A DNA stretch of 10,303 nt from Gammaproteobacteria bacterium (GCA_003229995.1 QIGJ01000340.1:1-10303), one strand, 5' to 3'; numbered from the stretch's first letter, positions 1 to 6,689 are shown. Numbers and translations are program-made. The notes: generated by a model from the letters alone, not told the origin.

Positions 1-1
1 A

Positions 2-78
<77 letters not shown>

Positions 79-110
79 AGAGGGTGATGCGGTTGCGAAA
101 AAGCATGAAT

Positions 111-186
111 TGGTGGAGCCGAGGAGGATCGAACTCCCGACCTCGTCATTGCGAACGACGTGCTCTCCCAGCTGAGCTACGGCCCC
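111..186 (-). tRNA. tRNA-Ala (anticodon CGC)
   Basis: The minus strand gives a 76-nt cloverleaf with acceptor GGGGCCG/CGGCTCC. This contains the G3:U70 wobble pair that is the known identity element for alanyl-tRNA synthetase. The anticodon stem CGTCG/TGACG closes with a G:U pair around loop TTCGCAA, so the anticodon is CGC, reading GCG. The T arm is GGGAG-TTCGATC-CTCCT, and the CCA end is encoded. It is the promoter-proximal member of a two-tRNA unit with tRNA-Arg(CCT). Confidence 0.96.
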
Positions 187-211
187 AAACTCCTCACAAT
201 CACTGACATCG

Positions 212-241
212 AGTGTAGCACTCGCAAGGCAGATATCGCCA
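212..241 (-). promoter_or_regulatory. Possible sigma-70 promoter of the tRNA unit
   Basis: On the minus strand a TACACT hexamer (212-217, 4 of 6 to TATAAT) lies 18 nt downstream of a poor -35, TGGCGA (236-241). This would start transcription about 20 nt before the tRNA-Ala gene. The -10 and the position are reasonable, but the -35 is weak. The site lies between the anti-sigma gene end and the tRNAs. Confidence 0.35.
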
Positions 242-267
242 GCGCATCGCTTTTGGAAGGATTTTGT

Positions 268-522
268 TCAGCAATCCTTATTTTTTGTTGATTGCTTCAT
301 TTTTTCGACAATGGCCTGTATTTCTTCTGTGCTGATACTGGGGATCGTGGCATCGGGGGATTTTCCGATGGTGCCAATCGTCAATTTGAGTTGTTTGACA
401 TATCGTCGGCAATTGACGCATATCGCGAAATGCAGCCAGTACCCTGGGTGTTTCCACCAGGGTAGATTGCGATCGAGATAATCGCTAGAATGTTCGGCAA
501 TGTTTTTACAACTGGGCATCAT
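268..522 (-). CDS. Small zinc-binding anti-sigma factor (zf-HC2 type)
   Basis: This 84-residue soluble protein has the zinc-binding anti-sigma layout: Cys5 followed by His31-x3-Cys35-x2-Cys38, in the context [12 protein letters not shown]. In the ZAS/zf-HC2 families these four residues bind one zinc, and the surrounding helices hold the partner sigma factor inactive. There is no membrane segment, so it would act in the cytoplasm. The ATG at 522 overlaps the stop codon of the sigma gene as ATGA, which implies translational coupling and equal dosage; a second ATG follows immediately. The C-terminal half (residues 46-84) is a charged helix with no recognised motif. Function comes from motif plus position. 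The signal it senses, possibly redox or metal, cannot be deduced. It could alternatively be a cofactor-like partner rather than an inhibitor. Confidence 0.82.
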   Translation of the reverse strand: MMPSCKNIAEHSSDYLDRNLPWWKHPGYWLHFAICVNCRRYVKQLKLTIGTIGKSPDATIPSISTEEIQAIVEKMKQSTKNKDC

Positions 523-1130
523 TGTCTTTCGTGCTCCTCAATGGCCATTTGGATACGACTTCTGGCTCGATGAAGTAAGACTCTTCCGTTAGACTCAGAA
601 ACGTCTAAAATCTTACAAATTGCCTCCATATTTAATCCTTGCATGTTTCGAAGCGTGACGGCTGCACGTTGCAGCGGGGGTAGTGTGGCCAGTGCATTAC
701 TGATGCACTGGCGTAATTCTGTGCTGGCGAGCAGGGCATCAGGCGTATCCGCATGCCACATAGCAGGCGGGTGAGCCCAGTGTGCATTGGGTTTGAAGCG
801 TGCGGGGTCAACAATGGGGCTTTCTTCAAGGGGGTCATCCAGACTTACTGTGCGGGATTCATGGCGTAAGCGGCTTTTGGCGGTGTTACTGACGATGCGC
901 AGAATCCACGTTTTCAGGCTGGAGCGACGTTCAAATTTTGGCAAAGCGCGTAGTACCGCGACCCATGCCTCTTGTGCAACCTCGTCGGCAATGGCTTCGC
1001 CTACAATGGCGCGTGCCAAATGCACCATAAGTCCGTGATAGGCTGCGACAATCTGAGCATAGCTTGCTTCATCATTGGCCAGAAGCCTGGGAATCAGTTC
1101 ATCATCACTGGGAAGCGTAGGGTTTACCAC
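519..1130 (-). CDS. ECF-type RNA polymerase sigma factor
   Basis: This 203-residue sigma-70 family protein has only regions 2 and 4. Region 2 spans about residues 24-92 and includes DEVAQEAWVAVLRALPKFE and the -10-recognition stretch SLKTWILRIVSNTAKSRLR. Region 4 spans about 138-193, with LPPLQRAAVTLRNMQGL and an HTH around ICKILDVSESNGRVLLHRAR. The linker (about 95-130) is long and rich in His, Trp and Pro, including AHWAHPPAMWHADTP. The start is GTG at 1130, preceded by AAAGGT at good spacing. The gene overlaps the downstream zinc anti-sigma gene by 4 nt, the usual ECF/anti-sigma arrangement. It is divergent to the arsS operon across about 300 bp, so that operon is a plausible target, though this is inference. 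The ECF subgroup was not assigned. Confidence 0.93.
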   Translation of the reverse strand: MVNPTLPSDDELIPRLLANDEASYAQIVAAYHGLMVHLARAIVGEAIADEVAQEAWVAVLRALPKFERRSSLKTWILRIVSNTAKSRLRHESRTVSLDDPLEESPIVDPARFKPNAHWAHPPAMWHADTPDALLASTELRQCISNALATLPPLQRAAVTLRNMQGLNMEAICKILDVSESNGRVLLHRARSRIQMAIEEHERQ

Positions 1131-1431
1131 CTATTTTACCTTTATAATTATTGGGTTTTGTTTGTAACGACAGGCTGGGAGTCGAGTCCAGGGAGTGCAT
1201 TCTGCCAATTTGCCAGAGTTCCAGCAAGCCACAGATGAGACATGAGCCCATGAAATTGGTTCTTGCGACTCCTTAGTTCTATTATCCGTGCGTAGCAAAC
1301 TGAATAATTGCGTGTTCGATCTGTTGGTTGTGAAAATGGTTACGCAGTAGAATATGCCCATTCCTAATCAGTCGCTGTGGGTATATAGCAATAAGATCGT
1401 TGTCAGGCAGTTACAGGAGATAATCAGAAAC
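1131..1431. other. Intergenic region between sigma factor and arsS
   Basis: This divergent spacer should carry promoters for both the sigma gene (minus) and the arsS operon (plus), but I see no convincing pair. Minus-strand candidates are a TATAAA just upstream of the sigma start (too close for a normal leader) and a GGAAC near 1218-1222, which resembles an ECF -35. On the plus strand a TAGAAT near 1348-1353 has no good -35. Open frames inside are short and not protein-like enough to call. Confidence 0.5.
1415..1420 (+). promoter_or_regulatory. Ribosome binding site deciding the arsS start
   Basis: AGGAGA ends 11 nt before the ATG at 1432. The in-frame upstream ATG at 1354 has no Shine-Dalgarno sequence, so 1432 is preferred. 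Confidence 0.6.
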
Positions 1432-2400
1432 ATGTTAGAAACATTACCATTCTTGGAAAAAACCACTTTTCCGGCATTGCAGCGTGAAACTGTGTCCACA
1501 CTGCAAGTGAATCTCGGCTATTTATGCAATCAACAGTGTTTACATTGCCACGTAAATGCCGGTCCCAAACGGACTGAGATAATGAGCGCGGATAACATTC
1601 AAAGCGTGATTGATTATCTTGATGCATCTAATGTGAAGTTGCTGGATCTCACTGGCGGTGCTCCCGAACTTAACCCTCATTTTCGAGAATTGGTGAAAGC
1701 CGCACGGGCCAGGAATGTTGCGGTGATTGATCGCTGTAATCTCACTGTTTTGGACGAACCCGGCCAGGAAAACCTAGCAGAATTTTTGGCCGAACACGGT
1801 GTGCAAGTGACGGCATCGTTACCCTGTTATCAAAAAGAAAATGTGGATGGCCAACGAGGTAAAGGGGTTTTTGAAAAAAGTATCGCGGGACTGAAAAAAC
1901 TGAATCAGCTGGGTTATGGACAAGCGGACAATAGGCTGGAACTGAATTTGGTCTATAATCCCACCGGGCCATTTCTGCCACCAGCGCAGGATGTATTGGA
2001 GGCCGATTACAAACAGAAACTTTTCGAAGAACATGGCATTGTGTTTACACAATTATTGACTCTGGCTAATATGCCCATTAAACGGTTTGGCAGTAGCCTG
2101 CTTTCGACAGGGAAATTTCATGATTATATGGCGCTTCTGCAAGCGGCCCATAAAGATGAAAATCTGCGAACGGTAATGTGTCGCAGCCTCATTAGCGTTG
2201 ATTGGCAGGGGTATCTTTATGATTGTGATTTTAACCAAATGCTGGATTTGCCCATACAGTTGGCACAGATAAAAAGGCCACATCTGCGTGATATATTCAG
2301 TCAGGATGTGTCGGGTGCGTCGATAGTGGTGCGTGGCCATTGTTATGGTTGTACGGCAGGACAGGGTAGCAGTTGTGGTGGTGCATTAAGCCAAACCTGA
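1432..2400 (+). CDS. arsS: Arsenosugar biosynthesis radical SAM protein ArsS
   Basis: This 322-residue radical SAM enzyme is of the TIGR04167 (ArsS) type. The [4Fe-4S]-binding triad is Cys32-x3-Cys36-x2-Cys39 in CNQQCLHCHV, followed by the SAM-contacting LDLTGGAPELNP. The C-terminal domain (DUF3641 type) carries MCRSLISVDWQGYLYDCDFNQ and ends in HCYGCTAGQGSSCGGA, with Cys304, Cys307 and Cys315. Some relatives have selenocysteine in this tail; here every such position is a Cys codon. ArsS is thought to make the ribosyl-arsenic precursor of arsenosugars using a 5'-deoxyadenosyl group. The start at 1432 is chosen for its RBS and because the typical N-terminus begins just before LPFLEKTTFPALQR. 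It is the first gene of a three-gene operon; its TGA overlaps the next ATG by one base. No arsM is beside it. Confidence 0.93.
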   Translation: MLETLPFLEKTTFPALQRETVSTLQVNLGYLCNQQCLHCHVNAGPKRTEIMSADNIQSVIDYLDASNVKLLDLTGGAPELNPHFRELVKAARARNVAVIDRCNLTVLDEPGQENLAEFLAEHGVQVTASLPCYQKENVDGQRGKGVFEKSIAGLKKLNQLGYGQADNRLELNLVYNPTGPFLPPAQDVLEADYKQKLFEEHGIVFTQLLTLANMPIKRFGSSLLSTGKFHDYMALLQAAHKDENLRTVMCRSLISVDWQGYLYDCDFNQMLDLPIQLAQIKRPHLRDIFSQDVSGASIVVRGHCYGCTAGQGSSCGGALSQT

Positions 2401-3074
2401 TGCGTATTTCGATTGTTATCCCGATTCTGAATGAAGCTGAAGTGTTGGCGGCTAATTTACAAAAATTACAAGCAATACGCGCACAAGGCCATGAGATTAT
2501 TGTGGTTGATGGTGGTAGCAACGATGGCAGCCAATGTTTTGCGAGGCCGCAGGTAGACCACCTGTTGGTATCAACGTGTGGTCGCGCACTGCAAATGAAT
2601 AAAGGTGCAGAAATAGCCAGTGGTGACGTGCTCCTGTTTTTGCATGTTGATACCGTTTTACCGGACGATGGCATTGCCGCAATCATGAACAGGGTCAATT
2701 CCGATCAGGAAGTTTGGGGTCGTTTTGATGTGTGCCTGTCGGGTAACCGGAAACTTTTTCGGGTCATTGAAACCATGATGAATTGGCGGTCCCGGGTATC
2801 GGGTATCGCTACAGGTGATCAAGCTATATTTGTTACACGTTATTTATTTCAGCGCATGCAGGGTTTTGCAGATATTCCATTAATGGAAGATGTGGAATTG
2901 TGCCGACGACTGAAAAAAATTCAGTCACCGGTTTGTCTTTCACAACGAGTGATTACCTCAAGTCGGCGTTGGGAATTGGAAGGGGTTTTTAAAACCATCT
3001 GGCTGATGTGGCGCTTGCGACTGGCATATTGGTTGGGTGTTGATCCGAGCATACTTGCGCGTCAATATCGCTAG
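2400..3074 (+). CDS. TIGR04283 family glycosyltransferase (rSAM/selenodomain-associated transferase 2)
   Basis: This 224-residue protein has the GT-A fold of GT2 glycosyltransferases. It begins with ISIVIPILNEAEVL (residues 3-16), then VVDGGSNDG (35-43), the sugar-nucleotide-binding region, and a DxD-like LHVDT loop near residue 80. The later IATGDQAIFV and MEDVELCRRL match the acceptor-side motifs of the family. The C-terminus is basic and hydrophobic (VFKTIWLMWRLRLAYWLG) and may rest on the membrane. The true start is ATG 2400, inside the arsS stop codon (TGATG); an in-frame ATG 27 nt upstream lies within arsS and is unlikely. Proteins of this family accompany ArsS and are annotated as arsenosugar biosynthesis enzymes. 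The exact donor and acceptor are not known from sequence. Confidence 0.9.
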   Translation: MRISIVIPILNEAEVLAANLQKLQAIRAQGHEIIVVDGGSNDGSQCFARPQVDHLLVSTCGRALQMNKGAEIASGDVLLFLHVDTVLPDDGIAAIMNRVNSDQEVWGRFDVCLSGNRKLFRVIETMMNWRSRVSGIATGDQAIFVTRYLFQRMQGFADIPLMEDVELCRRLKKIQSPVCLSQRVITSSRRWELEGVFKTIWLMWRLRLAYWLGVDPSILARQYR

Positions 3075-3730
3075 TGCAATATCCTCACGCACGGATTCTG
3101 GTTTTTTGTAAAGCCCCCCAAGCAGGAAAAGTAAAAACACGCTTGGCAAAGGATATTGGTGAAACGGCAGCAAAAATAGTGCATGAGCACCTCGCACGAC
3201 ATTGTTTGCAACAAATCCTGAATTTTGCTGTGGCACCAGTGGAGCTTTGGTGCGCACCAGATACCGAGCATGACTTTTTTAATCATTGCCATACAGAACT
3301 GGGTATTCCACTCAAACAGCAAGTTGGCAATGACTTGGGACAACGCATGCAACATGCGATAAATCAAACTTTGTGCCACCATTCGCCGGTTATCTTGATT
3401 GGCACGGATTGTCCAGCATTAACCGCCGATTATTTACAGTTGGCCTGCTCAGCGGCCCGCCAAAATAAAACCGTTATTGTTCCTGCAGAGGATGGTGGTT
3501 ATGTTCTTTTAGGAATGAATAAATTACAGTCAGAATTGTTTATTGATATGCCCTGGGGGACACCACAGGTTTATGCGGAAACAATAGCGCGGGTAACGGG
3601 TGAGATTGAAACATTAATGCCGCTGTGGGATATCGATTATATTGCGGATTTACGACGATTACATGCCATAGGTGATATACCGTTGGACGAGCAGTTTCGG
3701 ACGTATCTGGGGATGCTGGATTTATCGTGA
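3074..3730 (+). CDS. TIGR04282 family glycosyltransferase-like protein (DUF2064, rSAM/selenodomain-associated transferase 1)
   Basis: This 218-residue protein resembles nucleotidyltransferases such as CofC. FCKAPQAGKVKTRLAKDIG (residues 11-29) is the nucleotide-binding start. GNDLGQRM (85-92), ILIGTDCPALT (107-117) and PAEDGGYVLLG (137-147) follow and supply the metal- and nucleotide-contacting acidic residues. The C-terminus has the conserved W-D-x-D-I/DL pattern (LWDIDYIADLRRL). The start is GTG at 3074, sharing its G with the upstream TAG stop, so translation is coupled. With ArsS and the TIGR04283 enzyme it forms the usual trio. Its likely role is handling a sugar nucleotide for arsenosugar assembly, which is family inference. 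It ends 7 bp from the converging flgZ gene, with no obvious terminator between them. Confidence 0.9.
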   Translation: MQYPHARILVFCKAPQAGKVKTRLAKDIGETAAKIVHEHLARHCLQQILNFAVAPVELWCAPDTEHDFFNHCHTELGIPLKQQVGNDLGQRMQHAINQTLCHHSPVILIGTDCPALTADYLQLACSAARQNKTVIVPAEDGGYVLLGMNKLQSELFIDMPWGTPQVYAETIARVTGEIETLMPLWDIDYIADLRRLHAIGDIPLDEQFRTYLGMLDLS

Positions 3731-3737
3731 TACCGAC

Positions 3738-4478
3738 CTAACGTGCCAGACTTTTACGCGCCAGTCGTTGTAATTCAATAACAAACCGCTCAATGGTGCG
3801 ATGTTGTGTTTTATCGAGATGTTCAAAACTTCCACCGATATGCAAGCTATTGTTTATTTCGAAATAATTAGAATGGCATACTTTAAAAATACAACAAATT
3901 TTCCGTTTATCCGGCAAATAAATGCAGCATTGTGTGTCCTCTGTGTTACTTGATAAATCAAGCTCTCTTTTTTTAGCGAAGCGTATACACATCCCACCGG
4001 CTGATATATCACTTAATTCCCCGGTAAATGATTTTCCATCATTGGTTTTAATTTCTACAGTGACTTCTTTCGCCGCACTGACGGGAACACGAAACGCACT
4101 ACGCCGTTGTAAATAACGAATGCTTTCTGGAAAATCAATGACATAAAAAGCCATATTGTTTTCGGAGTCTGATTTTTTCAAGTTGACGGTGAAATTTACC
4201 TCAATACCCTCGTAGGTGGTGCGCAAGGTGAGTCTCCCAATTTTCAGAAACAGTGCGTGCCCCTCTGGTGGATGCAGTCCATCGATAGTGATGGTGCTAT
4301 TCTGAAGGTCAATTGAAAGCAGTGCGGTATTAAAAAAACGGTTGGAGCCAGGGAGTGTAGCAGTAATGATCGCGTGCTTCTCCATCAAAGGGCGTAGCAC
4401 CATTGAAATTCTTGCCGTTGAGGTAACGGTTTCGTATTGCTGAGTATAATCGTTGTCAGTCATATCGTTGTCAACCAT
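3738..4478 (-). CDS. flgZ: PilZ-domain flagellar brake protein (YcgR/FlgZ type)
   Basis: This 246-residue protein has a YcgR-like N-terminal domain (about 25-118) and a C-terminal PilZ domain. Both c-di-GMP-binding motifs are intact: the RxxxR box in LQRRSAFRVPV (Arg126 and Arg130) and DxSxxG in SDISAGGMCIRF (Asp157, Ser159, Gly162). Proteins of this type bind c-di-GMP and slow or bias the flagellar motor. The position downstream of flgN on the same strand matches the flgM-flgN-flgZ order known from Pseudomonas. The start is uncertain: ATG 4478 and ATG 4463 both lie in a 15-bp tandem repeat and neither has a clear Shine-Dalgarno sequence. The frame stays open upstream to 4533 without ATG, GTG or TTG. 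The gene is separated from flgN by a MITE-like element and may need its own promoter. Confidence 0.88.
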   Translation of the reverse strand: MVDNDMTDNDYTQQYETVTSTARISMVLRPLMEKHAIITATLPGSNRFFNTALLSIDLQNSTITIDGLHPPEGHALFLKIGRLTLRTTYEGIEVNFTVNLKKSDSENNMAFYVIDFPESIRYLQRRSAFRVPVSAAKEVTVEIKTNDGKSFTGELSDISAGGMCIRFAKKRELDLSSNTEDTQCCIYLPDKRKICCIFKVCHSNYFEINNSLHIGGSFEHLDKTQHRTIERFVIELQRLARKSLAR

Positions 4479-4491
4479 ATTCTTGTCAACC
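4447..4491 (-). repeat. Three 15-bp tandem units at the flgZ start
   Basis: Three adjacent 15-bp units (4477-4491, 4462-4476, 4447-4461) share the minus-strand core TTGACAA or CTGACAA followed by an A/T-rich end. They are in frame and encode VDKNM, VDNDM and TDNDY. The annotated ATG falls within the array. The middle unit's TTGACA lies 17 nt from GATTAT, a fair sigma-70 -35/-10 spacing. Confidence 0.75.
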
Positions 4492-4548
4492 GTAGTATCT
4501 TGTGCCGGAGAACGGTCTACCCTGTTTACAATCTATGATATCGCCTAA

Positions 4549-4697
4549 AGAATGGAACACAATAACTTATACCCATGACGCTCTGATTGGGTTCGTATTC
4601 GTTCGTTCTGATTGACGACCCCATGGATGGGGGAGGTAGAGCCGAGTTTGGAACAGAGGCCGAGATGCCAATGGTATAAGTTATTCAATTTCCATTC
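4549..4697. mobile_element. MITE-like inverted-repeat element between flgN and flgZ
   Basis: The two ends are inverted repeats of 24-25 bp: the left end (4550-4573) and the reverse complement of the right end (4673-4697) share GAATGGAA, a 3-4 nt variable spot, and AATAACTTATACC. The ends enclose about 100 bp with no open frame. The interior has a CCCCAT/ATGGGG mini-palindrome at 4619-4632. CTAA occurs directly on both sides (4545-4548 and 4698-4701), a possible target-site duplication. It starts 11 bp after the flgN stop. Non-autonomous element status is inferred; it might also act as a transcript-processing hairpin or partial terminator. Confidence 0.6.
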
Positions 4698-4707
4698 CTA
4701 AGCAGAC

Positions 4708-5220
4708 TCAGGCGATGGCAATAGACTGGCCTTGCAGCTTACCCTGTGGTTGCCCGGTTTTACTGTAGACATTTGATGCAGGTTGATCAATGTTACCGCG
4801 TAAAATGTTGAGTGCTTGCTTCAGGTTGATTGACGAAGCATTTAATATCCGATTGTTGACTTTATTTTGCAGGTTACATTGTTTCAGTGTTTCCTGAAAT
4901 TTATGCCACAGTATTTCCATGTCAGATTTTTCCTTGTTATCCGGCATCCGCTGAATAAATGCGGAAAATGTCGATTTTGATAGTACGCCGCCCACTATTT
5001 TTTCAACGGTACTCAGCAGAGGTTGTATTTTTTCAAGATTCTTAACCTGCCGATGTTTTCGTTGCACAGTTTCTTCAAACTGAGTGAGATTGTTTTTTCT
5101 CAAAGCTTGATGTTCTTGTTTCAGGATAATAAGCATTTCCAGTAAGTGAATGTGTTGCTGATCCAGAACTGTTTTCAAATTCTGAATATCATCGGTAAAA
5201 TAACTTGTTGGCTGTTTCAT
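4708..5220 (-). CDS. flgN: Flagellar export chaperone FlgN
   Basis: This 170-residue, mainly helical, soluble protein matches FlgN in length, charge pattern and position directly after flgM. The N-terminal two thirds is a long amphipathic coiled-coil region (about residues 10-60 and 95-140). The C-terminus (NILRGNIDQPASNVYSKTGQPQG) resembles the conserved FlgN tail that binds hook-junction proteins FlgK and FlgL. It protects those late substrates and delivers them to the type III export gate. It lies 59 nt downstream of flgM and would share the flgM sigma-28 promoter. The region before the ATG (ACAATGTAAAACAATG) has no visible Shine-Dalgarno sequence, which is unusual here. Assignment rests on moderate similarity plus strong context. 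Confidence 0.88.
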   Translation of the reverse strand: MKQPTSYFTDDIQNLKTVLDQQHIHLLEMLIILKQEHQALRKNNLTQFEETVQRKHRQVKNLEKIQPLLSTVEKIVGGVLSKSTFSAFIQRMPDNKEKSDMEILWHKFQETLKQCNLQNKVNNRILNASSINLKQALNILRGNIDQPASNVYSKTGQPQGKLQGQSIAIA

Positions 5221-5279
5221 TGTTTTACATTGTTTTATGTTTTAGATTAACGGTCAATCGGAATTTTTATACAGTGTGC

Positions 5280-5621
5280 TTATGCAACAAACATCAGCTC
5301 AAATGCAATGAGTTTTTCTGCAACACGTTGAGTATCAATATCATATCGGCCAGCATCAATTTCCAGCTTTAGGTTTTCGACGCGTTCATTATCAAAATCT
5401 GTCTGGTCATTAACGACTTTTTCCATCATACGTAATTCTTCTGCTTGCTGTGTCAGAGTGATCTTGTCAATCGAGGTAGGAGTAATGGTGTTAATGGTCG
5501 TTTTTGTATGTGCTGAACCCTGATTTTTTTCACCAATGGTATTGTTCGAATCAGCTTTGCTGTTATCGGTTTTATTGCCTGATAACGGTGTCTTCGTAAT
5601 GCCTGTAATTTCGGCAACCAT
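5280..5621 (-). CDS. flgM: Anti-sigma-28 factor FlgM
   Basis: This 113-residue protein is typical in length for FlgM. The N-terminal half (1-50) is Ser/Thr/Asn/Lys-rich and probably disordered, as expected for a protein exported through the flagellar channel. The C-terminal half carries the sigma-28-binding helices: DFDNERVENLKLEIDAGRYD and DTQRVAEKLIAFE (residues 75-108). It holds FliA inactive until the hook-basal body is complete and FlgM is secreted. The ATG at 5621 has a strong AGAGGAGAG Shine-Dalgarno sequence. A perfect sigma-28 promoter lies about 29 bp upstream, giving the usual autoregulatory loop. flgN follows on the same transcript. Confidence 0.95.
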   Translation of the reverse strand: MVAEITGITKTPLSGNKTDNSKADSNNTIGEKNQGSAHTKTTINTITPTSIDKITLTQQAEELRMMEKVVNDQTDFDNERVENLKLEIDAGRYDIDTQRVAEKLIAFELMFVA

Positions 5622-5649
5622 GCTACTCTCCTCTACTTTCTACGTTAAT

Positions 5650-5676
5650 TTATCGGCCTTTTTAGCAAATTCTTTA
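5650..5676 (-). promoter_or_regulatory. Sigma-28 (FliA) promoter of flgM-flgN
   Basis: The minus strand reads TAAA (5673-5676), exactly 15 nt, then GCCGATAA (5650-5657), a 12 of 12 match to the FliA consensus. Transcription would begin near 5642, leaving a short leader holding the strong flgM ribosome site. The -35 box and most of the spacer lie in the end of a copy of the local repeat family. Confidence 0.93.
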
Positions 5677-5921
5677 TCGATACCCGTAGCAATTGAGATT
5701 TAGACCTGACTGCACGCTCTATTGATTCCATGGCGGCGTTAAAATATTTTGTAATATACCCGTAACGATTGAGATTTAGGTCGTGTGTACGCCCGATTTA
5801 CCCCATGACTGCGTTGAAATTCTTTGCAATAGAACGACTATTACGCGTCATTTTGCCTGGCCATGAAATCAATATGACGCACATTCCGACCTAAATTCCA
5901 AACGCTATAGGTATATATTCC
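5664..5921. repeat. Degenerate ~76-bp repeat family, two direct copies and one inverted
   Basis: Most of the 324-bp gap between flgM and flgA is repeats. Copy A (about 5666-5740) and copy B (about 5741-5815) are adjacent direct repeats with a 75-76 bp period. Both contain ACCCGTA, then ATTGAGATTTAG, then a CCATG-GCGTT end. A partial third direct unit (GAAATTCTTTGCAATAG) follows at 5816-5832. Copy C (about 5851-5921) is inverted; its reverse complement shares AATTTAGGTCG and TTGATTTCATGG with A and B. B and C face each other around 5835, where AATAG-N5-CTATT is the centre. No coding frame is evident. The divergence suggests an old element family. Confidence 0.7.
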
Positions 5922-5945
5922 AGTGTTCATTTTGTATGACTTGGG

Positions 5946-6689
5946 TCACATTTGTACATTGACGGTACCGGGTTTTGTGACAACACCTTGAATAATACGT
6001 TTTGATTGGCTATTTCGCACGGAGACTAATTCACCCCGCACGGCATCTTTTAGTGCTTCACCTTTCCCTTTGACTTTCAATGTGCCAATAGAGACCTCTA
6101 TAGTGACTTTTTCTCCACGACGGACGAGAAATGCAGCCTTGACTCGTTTGGGGGTGATAGCATGTCCGGCGGAAAGATTTTGAGTGAGAATCTTACCGAT
6201 CACTGATTCTGCTTTTGTGAAATAGCCACTGCGTAGCTGGCTGAGTTCTTGACGTACGGAGATGATATCTGTTGTAGAAATTTCATTGCCACGGAGCAGT
6301 GGCTGCGCGGCAGCAATAACTTCTGCGAATATTTTAATTTGTGCGGGTATATAAACGGTCCAGGGTTTTGGGTCTGTACAACGTAAGCCCACTGTCAATT
6401 TTCCTTGCAATTTTGCGCCTGCTGCGAGAAAGGCCGTGGGTGGTTTTTGACATGCGGTAAGTTTTAGACGGCGATCAATACGGCCCACGCTGATTTCGAT
6501 ATCCTGCTCGGCACGTTTTGCCGTCTGAATTTGTAAAAATGCCCGTACCGTTTGGCGGAGAGTTTCCGTGGATTGATTGCTTGCAGCAATGGGGGATATT
6601 AAGAGCAGGAATCCGCTGACTAGACAAGTATTTACCCACATGCCGAACGGGTATGTGGTGGTGTGGGTTTTTTTAACAGGCTGGACCAT
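5946..6689 (-). CDS. flgA: Flagellar P-ring assembly chaperone FlgA
   Basis: This 247-residue periplasmic protein starts with an extended basic N-region and a hydrophobic core (WVNTCLVSGFLLLISPIAAS, residues 18-37), a Sec signal peptide likely cut near residue 36-38. The mature part has the FlgA N-domain followed by the SAF/FlgA C-terminal domain (about 110-247). The C-terminal domain contains AAQPLLRGNEISTTDI, LSAGHAITPKRVKAAFLVRRGEKV and the end GVVTKPGTVNVQM. FlgA assists assembly of FlgI into the P ring. The ATG at 6689 follows AGGAAAGG at good spacing; Met17 is a possible alternative start. It is the first gene of the leftward flagellar set, divergent to cheV. A repeat-filled gap separates it from flgM, which has its own promoter. 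Confidence 0.94.
   Translation of the reverse strand: MVQPVKKTHTTTYPFGMWVNTCLVSGFLLLISPIAASNQSTETLRQTVRAFLQIQTAKRAEQDIEISVGRIDRRLKLTACQKPPTAFLAAGAKLQGKLTVGLRCTDPKPWTVYIPAQIKIFAEVIAAAQPLLRGNEISTTDIISVRQELSQLRSGYFTKAESVIGKILTQNLSAGHAITPKRVKAAFLVRRGEKVTIEVSIGTLKVKGKGEALKDAVRGELVSVRNSQSKRIIQGVVTKPGTVNVQM

Noticed and set aside
1131..1361. 76-codon minus-strand frame ending against the sigma gene
   Set aside because: It has no ribosome site and an atypical composition, and it spans the expected divergent promoter region.
1354..1431. In-frame upstream ATG extending ArsS by 26 residues
   Set aside because: It has no ribosome site and the extra residues are not typical of the family; ATG 1432 has AGGAGA upstream.
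4530..4565. Sigma-28-like site for flgZ (GGCGATAT with TATT 15 nt upstream)
   Set aside because: Only 8 of 12 positions match, and both boxes are imperfect.
5664..5921. Possible CRISPR array
   Set aside because: Units are long, degenerate and in both orientations, with no short identical repeats separated by unique spacers.
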